The position numbers and the translations under genes are program-made. Below are positions 1 to 5,162 of a stretch of DNA of 6,362 nt, in pieces. Below the pieces are notes generated by a model. The model saw only the letters and a program-made list of their open reading frames with translations, searched no databases and was not told the DNA's origin. The DNA comes from JBBTUF01 sp038063855 (GTDB lineage Bacteria; Patescibacteriota; Minisyncoccia; Ryanbacterales; GWA2-47-10b), in assembly GCA_038063855.1 (NCBI GenBank), contig JBBTUF010000019.1, forward strand, positions 1-6,362. The letters are read 5' to 3'. Position 1 is the stretch's first letter. Each line of letters starts with the position of its first letter.

Positions 1-41
1 TTTATTCGAAAAGCCGCCATTTGAAAAATGATTCGAATAAA
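1..41. repeat. Inverted repeat downstream of the Cys-rich gene
   Basis: TTTATTCGAA (1-10) is exactly complementary to TTCGAATAAA (32-41), and a smaller hairpin CATTT-GAA-AAATG (18-30) sits inside it. The structure begins 33 bp past the stop codon of the minus-strand Cys-rich gene, so it may act as a transcript-end structure. No clean T-run follows it within the window, and it reaches the window edge, so the repeat may continue to the left. A second weak pairing, AATAAC (41-46) with GTTATT (60-65), lies between it and the gene. Confidence 0.45.
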
Positions 42-73
42 ATAACGGAATCGTTTCAGGTTATTTGCTATCT

Positions 74-1843
74 TCATAAGAATTCCGTTTTATAACACTG
101 ATTGCAATACACAATCCCCGGTTTATCGGGCGCATAGGTTGTTTCAAATTCGTTTGGACACGCCGCGGTGCCATGAAAGTGTTGAGTCGAGTTGTCATAT
201 GCATGGCTTTTTGTTCCGTCACACATGCATTTTCTCTTATACAAATGAAAACCGTTTCGCCATTGGATGCGTTCCGCGTGCCGGCAAGTGGGGCAAAGAC
301 GTGGTAGTGCGATGTGCATATCGCGATAAAACGTTAATTCTTCTTTCGTGAGACGAAAAGCTGTCGCGCACGTATGATTACACGCTCCTCGATGCAGACA
401 ACCAATGACTTCCTGGAGGATGGAATCATCTACGTCTCGAACGTGGTCGGGAAATTTTTCCGGCTCAAGAGTGATACTGTATTTACGCTCCGAGGGATCG
501 CGCCATTGTAATCCGTCTTCGAGCACTTCAGACTTGGTTTTCGGGTACCATACAAACGCTAGGGATTCGTTGTATGCGTACGCGGAAAGTTCCGGAGGGA
601 AAAATTCGCCGTATTTGTAGGTTATTCCTTTCGCATCGACATACGGCATCTCATCCATGTGTTTTTTAATCTTCGAGACAAGCGTTTCGTACTCTGAACG
701 TTCATATTGCTTGTTTAATATGCAATGTTGTTTATTTCTAAGAGCAATGCACCCGAAAAGATTTGAAGATACCCGCGCCCAATTACAATAATCAACGTTG
801 ATTGAGTTATCTGATCCCGAGGAAAATTTTACACGTTGAGCGCGAACGGTGTAAGAAACTTCATAGAGAAGTTCTGAAAGATCCCCCGCAACACTGATAT
901 CATAGCTGTCTTTCGAGTCTAAACCGGCAAAATAAACATATTTGCAGTCGTACACGTCCTCCAGTGCTGAAAAGCACATATGGCAGTTTTTGCTATCACG
1001 AATCACGTCCCCCGTCACGTTCGCACTATTCACGATATCAGCATATCGACGCGGCATGGAGAGATGGAATTCTTTAAACTTCTTTTTTGCCTCTTCAAGC
1101 TTCGAATAACTACCAAGGTCCCAATATTTAATACGCTCAAAATACTCTTCTTTAGAGAGCTGCTCGTTAAACAGGCGATACTTCTGTTTACGCATATTAA
1201 CGCATCCAAAGCAATAGGAACAACCGACGCAATCAAAAAGGAATGAAGAATCGAAACAGTCATGGGCAAAGTAAGAAAATTTGACGCGATACAGTCGATC
1301 CGAAAGTAATGTCTCGTAAGTTCGTTCAGATTTGTCGGTCACGTAGGAGTCAAATGTCTGGCGCGACAAAAGCGGTGCCCACGCATACTGTGCATCTTCG
1401 GTGGAAAATGCCCAAAATGTGTAATAGCAGTTTTTTACGTTCTGGCACGCATGGGAATACTCACTATTTACGAGGTTGGTGCCCGTAAGAGCGGGACGCG
1501 GAACAGCCTCCATAAGTTTCCGATATTGGGTAAAGAACGGTTGGCTGAAGTCATAATTCCTTCCATAAGTCATAGGATCCCATTTATCGGACATCCAACA
1601 TTCTCGACAGTACACCGTGAATGGGCTTCCTGGCACGTGAATGCTGACGGTAGATTTTTTACAAAGTGCGCAGATATTCTTATAAAGCGTGCGGTCTTCG
1701 CGCCATGAAAATCGCCGCATACTTCTGCAATCCGGACACCACGTCGGTGGCGGAACGTCTATTTTTTTGTAAAAATCAAAGTCTTCGGGTTCGATCCAGA
1801 ACTCCTGCTGACAGTTTTGACACTTCCTCGATTCTTTGTTCAT
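74..1843 (-). CDS. Large Cys-rich protein with duplicated zinc ribbons and duplicated core module
   Basis: A 589-residue protein of unknown function with no signal peptide or membrane segment, so probably cytoplasmic. The N-terminal module has paired cysteines C8/C11, C36/C39 (CPDCR), C58/C61 and C79/C82, as in zinc ribbons. Residues 138-237 and 286-392 are two copies of one module. Matching parts are 'FDSY...YRVKFS' with 'KDSY...QRVKFS', and 'CFGCVNMRKQKYRLFNEQLSKEEY' elements with 'LFGCIALRNKQHCILNKQYERSEY' elements. The C-terminus (about 482-583) repeats the N-terminal ribbon: FYRDMHIALPRLCPTCR matches FYKKIDVPPPTWCPDCR, the KRKCMC pair follows, and VYCNQCY matches VYCRECW. The order is thus ribbon, core, core, ribbon. 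I recognise the type from Patescibacteria genomes, where it is usually left hypothetical; nucleic-acid or metal binding is only inference. The ATG at 1843 has a weak GGAA about 9 nt upstream, inside a palindromic leader. The stop is TGA. Confidence 0.9.
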   Translation of the reverse strand: MNKESRKCQNCQQEFWIEPEDFDFYKKIDVPPPTWCPDCRSMRRFSWREDRTLYKNICALCKKSTVSIHVPGSPFTVYCRECWMSDKWDPMTYGRNYDFSQPFFTQYRKLMEAVPRPALTGTNLVNSEYSHACQNVKNCYYTFWAFSTEDAQYAWAPLLSRQTFDSYVTDKSERTYETLLSDRLYRVKFSYFAHDCFDSSFLFDCVGCSYCFGCVNMRKQKYRLFNEQLSKEEYFERIKYWDLGSYSKLEEAKKKFKEFHLSMPRRYADIVNSANVTGDVIRDSKNCHMCFSALEDVYDCKYVYFAGLDSKDSYDISVAGDLSELLYEVSYTVRAQRVKFSSGSDNSINVDYCNWARVSSNLFGCIALRNKQHCILNKQYERSEYETLVSKIKKHMDEMPYVDAKGITYKYGEFFPPELSAYAYNESLAFVWYPKTKSEVLEDGLQWRDPSERKYSITLEPEKFPDHVRDVDDSILQEVIGCLHRGACNHTCATAFRLTKEELTFYRDMHIALPRLCPTCRHAERIQWRNGFHLYKRKCMCDGTKSHAYDNSTQHFHGTAACPNEFETTYAPDKPGIVYCNQCYKTEFL

Positions 1844-1850
1844 GGGTTTT

Positions 1851-1949
1851 TGTTCCGATTTTGTCTAAATCTTTGATTTAGCGACAAAATCGTGAATCCA
1901 CGATTTCTCGATCCTGATCGTTTTACGATCGCGGATAGAAATCGGGACA
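1851..1949. repeat. Cloverleaf-like cluster of four nested or adjacent inverted repeats
   Basis: Four pairings fit together. The outer stem TGTTCCGATTT (1851-1861) pairs with AAATCGGGACA (1939-1949), with one G-U on the plus strand or one C-A mismatch on the minus strand. Arm I is GTC-TAAATC (1863-1871), loop TTT, GATTTA-GC-GAC (1875-1885). Arm II is AAATCGTG (1887-1894), loop AATC, CACGATTT (1899-1906), with no mismatch. Arm III is ATCC-T-GATCGT (1911-1921), loop TTT, ACGATC-GC-GGAT (1925-1936). An alternative longer arm I pairs GATTTTGTC (1857-1865) with GACAAAATC (1883-1891) and would break the outer stem and arm II. It is not a tRNA: the outer stem is too long and the T-loop and anticodon-loop features are absent. 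It ends 7 nt before the Cys-rich gene's start codon, so it would form part of that mRNA leader. Confidence 0.65.
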
Positions 1950-1969
1950 GTTCTGGCAAATCTTTGATT
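1867..1969. repeat. 12-bp direct repeat AAATCTTTGATT
   Basis: AAATCTTTGATT occurs at 1867-1878 and again at 1958-1969. The left copy forms arm I of the palindromic cluster; the right copy encodes the E-S-K-I stretch of the short ORF. The pair suggests local duplication of the gene-start region, and it could be a substrate for deletion by recombination or slippage. Confidence 0.5.
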
Positions 1970-1979
1970 CTTGATTCAT
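1923..1979 (-). pseudogene. Short ORF repeating the start of the Cys-rich protein (remnant or leader peptide)
   Basis: ATG at 1979 opens an 18-codon ORF ending in TAA, reading MNQESKICQNCPDFYPRS. It matches the N-terminus of the adjacent downstream gene (MNKESRKCQNC) at 8 of 11 positions, including the CxxC pair, and then breaks off. AGAGAA lies 1-2 nt upstream of the ATG, which is too close for a standard ribosome site. The simplest reading is a remnant of a second tandem gene copy after deletion. A working leader peptide is the alternative: codons 11-14 form one strand of the outer stem whose other strand holds the GGAA before the next gene. The two readings are not exclusive. Confidence 0.5.
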
Positions 1980-1999
1980 GTTCTCTGTTTAATATTTTT

Positions 2000-2044
2000 G
2001 GTGTTATGACGCATCATAACAATGTTATGCCATAGCATAACACC
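2000..2044. repeat. Two tandem hairpins made of four alternating GTTATG/CATAAC words
   Basis: Hairpin 1 is TGTTATGA (2002-2009), loop CGCA, TCATAACA (2014-2021). Hairpin 2 is TGTTATGC (2023-2030), loop CATA, GCATAACA (2035-2042). The ends also pair as GGTGTTATG (2000-2008) with CATAACACC (2036-2044), giving an alternative single long structure. It lies 31 bp past the PEBP stop codon. On the minus strand it is followed by AAAAATATT, not a T-run, so it does not look like a standard terminator for that gene. A dyad protein-binding site, an mRNA-end structure or a dispersed repeat are all possible. Confidence 0.7.
2013..2021 (-). promoter_or_regulatory. Possible extended -10 for the short ORF and Cys-rich gene
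   Basis: Minus-strand TGT-TATGAT (2021 to 2013) matches an extended -10 at all but one base and sits inside the tandem hairpins. A similar TGT-TATGCT lies at 2042-2034. No good -35 is seen. A start near 2006 would give a leader that includes the short ORF and the palindromic cluster. This is weak because the same words are explained by the inverted repeats. Confidence 0.25.
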
Positions 2045-2075
2045 TTGTTCTTTAGATTCTGTTTGTTTTTCGTCA

Positions 2076-2525
2076 CTATTTTCGGGCATAAAGTCCGATG
2101 AGTGTCGTTTGGTCTAATACGTGTCCCTCCATTGCTTTCTCAAGCTCTGCTTTTGTAGCACCCTCTTTCAAATCAAGCGCAGAATCGAGGGCATAAAATT
2201 TAAAAGTGTAATGGTGCGGCCTTGAACCCCTTGGGGGACAAGGACCTCCATATCGGTTATTTCCCCAGCTATTCTTCCCCTGAAGCGCTCCGAAAGGAAT
2301 GCTGTCTTCCGAAATATACTGGGTTTTCGGGTCAATATTGAAAAGCAGCCAATGATCCCAAGTCACTCCACGAGTAGCGTCCGGATCGTCCATTATTAAA
2401 ACGAAACTTTTCGTGCCTTGCGGCGCTTCCCTGATCTCCAAAAGCGGACTTACGTTTTCTCCGTCACAAGTGAATTTCGAAGGGATGTTTCCGTTTGGTT
2501 TAAAGGCTGAACTTTTAAGTATCAT
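2076..2525 (-). CDS. YbhB/YbcL-type PEBP (Raf kinase inhibitor-like) protein
   Basis: A 149-residue protein, typical length for bacterial phosphatidylethanolamine-binding-protein relatives, with no signal peptide, so probably cytoplasmic. The family's conserved pocket elements are present in order: DDPDA (46-50), DHWLLFNI (57-64), YGGPCPPRG (92-100), HHYTFKFYALD (104-114) and the C-terminal GHVLDQTTLIGLYARK (134-149). These form a small anion-binding cavity in known structures. The physiological ligand in bacteria is generally unknown, and no substrate can be read from the sequence. The gene is divergent from dnaX across 23 bp and appears to have its own promoter with a very short leader. The Cys-rich gene follows 232 bp downstream on the same strand, but the intervening palindromes make co-transcription uncertain. 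The stop is TAG. Confidence 0.93.
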   Translation of the reverse strand: MILKSSAFKPNGNIPSKFTCDGENVSPLLEIREAPQGTKSFVLIMDDPDATRGVTWDHWLLFNIDPKTQYISEDSIPFGALQGKNSWGNNRYGGPCPPRGSRPHHYTFKFYALDSALDLKEGATKAELEKAMEGHVLDQTTLIGLYARK

Positions 2526-2530
2526 AGCGC

Positions 2531-2539
2531 TATTATATT
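2531..2539 (+). promoter_or_regulatory. Probable -10 of dnaX, overlapping the PEBP -10
   Basis: Plus-strand TATTAT (2531-2536) or TATATT (2534-2539) lies 10-13 nt before the dnaX ATG at 2549, again implying a leader of only a few bases. It forms part of the symmetric A/T block TATTATATTATA (2531-2542). A -35 is poor; CTGAAC at 2507-2512 is the nearest candidate. Confidence 0.4.
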
Positions 2540-2564
2540 ATAGAAAGCATGAGCAGTTTAGCAA
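2537..2564 (-). promoter_or_regulatory. Promoter of the PEBP gene, near-leaderless
   Basis: Minus strand: TTGCTA (2564-2559, 4 of 6 to the -35 consensus), a 16-nt spacer, then a perfect TATAAT (2542-2537). Transcription would start near 2529-2530, only about 4-5 nt before the ATG at 2525, giving an almost leaderless message. The -35 lies inside the first codons of dnaX. Confidence 0.55.
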
Positions 2565-3667
2565 TATATCGCCGCTACCGGCCAGCAACATTTGAGGAAC
2601 TCGTCGGGCAAGACCTAATAGTTAAAATTTTAAAGGAAGCGGGTAAACAAGAAAAACTGGCCCACGCTTATTTATTTGCCGGACCGCGCGGCACCGGCAA
2701 AACCACAACCGCCCGCCTTATCGCGAAAATCGCAAACTGCGAAAAAAGATCAACTGACTCAAATTTTAAAAAAGAGGGCGAACCGTGCAATGAATGTCCT
2801 GCTTGCAAAGCGATAGACGAAGGAAGAAGTCTTGATGTAACCGAAATTGACGCTGCTTCAAACAGAGGCATTGATGAGATAAGGAACTTGAAAGAAATGA
2901 TTCGCCTTGCACCAACGTCTTTCAAATACCGGGTATTCATAATTGATGAAGCCCACATGTTGACTAGAGAAGCCTTCAATGCGCTTTTGAAGACTCTCGA
3001 AGAACCGCCGGACTATGCAATTTTTATTTTAGCAACAACGGAAGCCGATAAAATTCCCGTAACCGTAAGTTCAAGAACCCAGCAATTTTATTTCAAGCGT
3101 GTTTCGCTCCAAGAAATTGTGGGCAAGCTTTCCCATATCGCCAAAAAAGAAAAAATCAAAATTTCGCAAGAGGCGCTTGATCTTATTGCTTCATCAGCCG
3201 AAGGCAGTTTCAGGGACGCTGAATCCCTTCTCGACCAGCTTATAACTTTTAATGGCGGAGAAATTAAATTGGACGACGTCGAAAAAACGATCGGCAAAAT
3301 CGGTTTTGATAAATTGTCTTTGTTTGCGGGCTACTTGCTCCAAAACAATGTTCGGGAAGCTCTGAATTATCTCTCTGAAATTAATGACGGGGGGTACAAT
3401 ATCATCCAATTCACAAAAGACTTGATCCAATATTTAAGACGGGCGGCAGTCCTAAAATTCAATCCGCAAATGGAGGAAAAATTCAGTCGTGAGCTAATGC
3501 AAGACCATTTGAAAATGCTCGTAGACCACGCAAAAATTTTTGAAGATTATCATATGGGATTGATCAAAAGCTTAATTAACGCTTTTAGCCAAATGCGCTA
3601 TAGCCAATTTCCACTTATACCTCTTGAGGTAACTCTTATAGAGAACCTAAAAAAATTCCCCACATAA
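2549..3667 (+). CDS. dnaX: DNA polymerase III subunit gamma (short DnaX, no tau extension)
   Basis: The clamp-loader ATPase that opens and loads the replication clamp onto primed DNA. Visible elements of the 372-residue protein are Walker A GPRGTGKT (45-52), a zinc module of C64, C80, C83 and C86, Walker B VFIIDEAH (129-136), sensor 1 ATTEADKIP (162-170), the SRC-motif arginine R176 in SSRTQQF, and sensor 2 GSFRDAESLLDQ (219-230). The rest, to about 372, fits the helical collar domain. Two oddities: the SRC motif reads SRT, and the C64-C80 spacing (15 residues) is longer than the 8 residues I recall for E. coli. The protein stops after the collar and lacks the helicase- and polymerase-binding tau domains. 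The ATG at 2549 fits the conserved YRRYRPATFEELVGQ start of the family. No clear Shine-Dalgarno site is present (AGAAAGC abuts the ATG). Confidence 0.97.
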   Translation: MSSLAIYRRYRPATFEELVGQDLIVKILKEAGKQEKLAHAYLFAGPRGTGKTTTARLIAKIANCEKRSTDSNFKKEGEPCNECPACKAIDEGRSLDVTEIDAASNRGIDEIRNLKEMIRLAPTSFKYRVFIIDEAHMLTREAFNALLKTLEEPPDYAIFILATTEADKIPVTVSSRTQQFYFKRVSLQEIVGKLSHIAKKEKIKISQEALDLIASSAEGSFRDAESLLDQLITFNGGEIKLDDVEKTIGKIGFDKLSLFAGYLLQNNVREALNYLSEINDGGYNIIQFTKDLIQYLRRAAVLKFNPQMEEKFSRELMQDHLKMLVDHAKIFEDYHMGLIKSLINAFSQMRYSQFPLIPLEVTLIENLKKFPT

Positions 3668-3684
3668 ATTTATGTGGGGAATTT
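3649..3684. terminator. Bidirectional terminator between convergent dnaX and pilin genes
   Basis: Positions 3653-3684 are a perfect 32-bp palindrome centred between 3668 and 3669; CCCCACATA and TATGTGGGG form its core. On the minus strand it is followed by a seven-T run (complement of 3649-3655), a strong intrinsic terminator for the pilin genes, whose last stop codon lies 23 bp before it. On the plus strand the tail is only AATTTCC, so it is weaker for dnaX. The palindrome overlaps the last dnaX codons and its TAA. Confidence 0.88.
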
Positions 3685-3707
3685 CCTCAGAGATAAAAAT
3701 CCTACTA

Positions 3708-4163
3708 CTATCTAGTTACCGAGATCAACTCACTTAATTCCGAAGACGAAGCTGAAACGCTAATCCGGCCAGTCACAGAATCTCTCCTTATCTGATAGCC
3801 AGTGTTATAATCAGTGTTCGAAACATAATTAGCTCCCGTTGCACTCGGATCATATGGCATTGTCGGGATATAAGTCGTAACAAGACAAGGAGCTATATCA
3901 TATCCTCCACTTGAAGCCATGGTTGTAGTCGCTGTGGGAATCGCTCCCGCGGCACAACTGGTTTCAAAAATACCCCGATTGTCTGCCGATCTCTGGCCAA
4001 CACCATTTAAAATAGCATTAACATTAGACCATCTCTGGGTATTTCTTGCTTGAGCAAACTGTCTTGCTGGGTTTAAGGCAATAATTACAACGCCTGCCAA
4101 AACTGCAATAATGCCGATAACGACCAAAAGTTCTATTAAAGTAAAACCGCCTCTACTTTTCAT
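3708..4163 (-). CDS. Type IV prepilin-like protein with canonical GFTLIE start
   Basis: A 151-residue type IV pilin or pseudopilin. MKSRGG is a short basic leader; a prepilin peptidase would be expected to cut after G6, leaving F7 with E11 as the conserved Glu5 of the mature protein. Residues 7-31 form the hydrophobic N-terminal helix that anchors the subunit in the membrane and packs in the fibre core. The helix continues through the polar QFAQARNTQRWSNVNAIL stretch. The small C-terminal domain has exactly two cysteines, C70 and C93, which could form a disulfide, and ends in a Ser-rich tail. It is last in the minus-strand pilus cluster, has its own upstream extended -10, and ends at a strong terminator, so it may be made in larger amounts than its neighbours. 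Major pilin is a reasonable guess. No clear Shine-Dalgarno site is seen. The stop is TAG. Confidence 0.93.
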   Translation of the reverse strand: MKSRGGFTLIELLVVIGIIAVLAGVVIIALNPARQFAQARNTQRWSNVNAILNGVGQRSADNRGIFETSCAAGAIPTATTTMASSGGYDIAPCLVTTYIPTMPYDPSATGANYVSNTDYNTGYQIRRDSVTGRISVSASSSELSELISVTR

Positions 4164-4211
4164 ATTTCAATATTTAAATTTCGCTTTTCGACCTTGATGA
4201 TTTACCTAAAT

Positions 4212-4220
4212 ATTATAACA
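4212..4220 (-). promoter_or_regulatory. Extended -10 promoter for the GFTLIE prepilin
   Basis: Minus-strand TGT-TATAAT (4220 to 4212) is a perfect extended -10. It lies in the 65-bp gap just after the stop codon of the preceding gene. Transcription would start near 4205, giving a leader of roughly 42 nt before the ATG at 4163. A -35 is not evident, which is tolerable for an extended -10. Confidence 0.6.
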
Positions 4221-4228
4221 TATCCCGC

Positions 4229-4633
4229 TTAATACTCTTCAAACGAAATAGTCTTTAATGTAGCTTCATGAACCGTGAGTTTTAATCGGGATTCCTTGCC
4301 GGATATAGTTGAGGTCGCTTTTATAATATATTGCGAGGAAATGTTCTCGATTGGTGCAATATAACAATTATAACCCCCGATTGTCCTTATTTCATTGCCT
4401 CCATAGGCCCCTTCGGCTAATTTCAAACGCGCATATTCGAGACATCCTTCGGCTACTTTCCTTGAAACATCTTTTATTTCTAGACTTTGGCTATCGAAAC
4501 GACCCGAAAAATTGCTGCTTGAAAAAACGAGAGCAATCATAAAAACCACAGCGGTTATTATAATTGCGGAAATTACGGCAACATAACCTGTCTGCGCAGG
4601 CAGGCCTTGATTTTTTTTATGGTACAACGACAT
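4229..4633 (-). CDS. PilX-like minor pilus protein with atypical N-terminus
   Basis: A 134-residue membrane-anchored protein from the ATG at 4633; the same frame extends to a GTG at 4675, which would add 14 residues and lie deep inside the preceding gene. After the basic start MSLYHKKN comes a hydrophobic helix from G16 of the ATG version (GYVAVISAIIITAVVFMIALVF), then a polar C-terminal domain. This resembles a class III signal sequence, but the canonical FTLIE motif and its glutamate are missing. Such proteins sit beside prepilin genes and are often compared with PilX/GspK minor pilins; here that rests on position and shape. It overlaps the upstream prepilin gene by 17 bp, suggesting translational coupling. 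Its leader contains an A8 run and a GC-rich palindrome encoding GLPAQTG, which looks inserted. It has two cysteines in its ectodomain (EGCLEY and GYNCY). The stop is TAA. Confidence 0.75.
   Translation of the reverse strand: MSLYHKKNQGLPAQTGYVAVISAIIITAVVFMIALVFSSSNFSGRFDSQSLEIKDVSRKVAEGCLEYARLKLAEGAYGGNEIRTIGGYNCYIAPIENISSQYIIKATSTISGKESRLKLTVHEATLKTISFEEY
4587..4604. repeat. 18-bp GC-rich palindrome inside the PilX-like leader
   Basis: CCTGTCTGCGCAGGCAGG pairs with itself along its whole length with a single mismatch (a T-G pair). It is far more GC-rich than the surrounding coding sequence and encodes LPAQTG in the minus-strand gene. A T8 run (4611-4618) follows six bases later on the plus strand, so on that antisense strand it resembles an intrinsic terminator. 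I recall CCTGCC...GGCAGG palindromes as frequent small insertions in Parcubacteria genomes; this is memory, not a search. Confidence 0.6.
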
Positions 4634-5162
4634 GGAATAGGGTGCTTGATGATTGAAGATAGGAAAAAACAACACTTTGGAGAACTAGTGATATTTTTAT
4701 GGCTGAATCATATTGATTACTAGAAAAATGTTCGATTTTAAATTCGTTCACTCTCACTCTATTGTTGGCAATTAACTCTGGCGCACCTTCCGCTACTGAA
4801 AGGGTTAATTGGTTATTATCAAGCGAAAAAACCGCAGGATAAATTAAGGTGGAGCTCCCGGTAATGGTCAGGCCCGTAGAAGAAGAATTGGGAGGAGGGC
4901 TTAAAACGCCCGAAGCGCCGGCGAGAGCCCAAATTAATTTTCGTTCAACAAATTCCTGATTCGCCAGGAGTTCATTTTTCTCAAGAAACGCATCAGCACT
5001 CCCCAGGATACTACTTACCAAAACGAAAGCTGCCCCCATAAAAATCGCAAGAACCGCTGAATAAATCAAAACCTCGATGAGAGTGAAACCGGATTCATCT
5101 ATCATGTAGCATATATCATTTGACGCACCGGATTGTTTTTTGTTACGTGTTATATGTTTCAT
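4617..5162 (-). CDS. Prepilin-like protein with GFTLIEVLIYSAV motif
   Basis: A 181-residue protein with a type IV prepilin motif: predicted cleavage after G25, F26 as first mature residue and E30 as Glu5, followed by the hydrophobic helix to about residue 54. The C-terminal domain is Ser-rich and beta-rich in look, with PPPNSSSTG at about 89-97, and fits a minor pilin or pseudopilin of the PulG/GspJ kind. Start choice is uncertain. The ATG at 5162 leaves an 11-bp gap after the upstream gene and gives a 25-residue basic leader, part of it encoded by a heptamer repeat. The internal ATG at 5105 gives the more usual short leader MIDESG but with no basic residue. No Shine-Dalgarno site supports either. 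The gene lies between the propeller protein and the PilX-like gene and overlaps the latter by 17 bp. The stop is TAA. Confidence 0.88.
   Translation of the reverse strand: MKHITRNKKQSGASNDICYMIDESGFTLIEVLIYSAVLAIFMGAAFVLVSSILGSADAFLEKNELLANQEFVERKLIWALAGASGVLSPPPNSSSTGLTITGSSTLIYPAVFSLDNNQLTLSVAEGAPELIANNRVRVNEFKIEHFSSNQYDSAIKISLVLQSVVFSYLQSSSTLFHVVVP

Noticed and set aside
405..1708. Several plus-strand open frames of 70-90 codons opposite the Cys-rich gene
   Set aside because: They have no recognisable domains and lie antisense to a gene whose minus-strand frame shows strong repeated cysteine motifs.
1851..1949. Cloverleaf fold resembling a tRNA gene
   Set aside because: The outer stem is 11 bp, loops are 3-4 nt, and no GTTC-type T-loop, 7-nt anticodon loop or CCA-adjacent discriminator is present on either strand.
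2000..2044. Intrinsic terminator for the PEBP gene
   Set aside because: On the minus strand the hairpins are followed by AAAAATATT, not a T-run, so the standard terminator pattern is absent.
1851..2044. CRISPR array
   Set aside because: The repeated words are 6-9 bases in alternating orientation, with no regular repeat-spacer pattern of 23-40 bp units.
2764..2776. TTTTAAAAAAGAG as an E. coli-like dnaX frameshift site
   Set aside because: The zero frame reads TTT-AAA-AAA-GAG, so A-AAA-AAG is out of the required phase, and the site is near residue 74, where a shift would destroy the ATPase.
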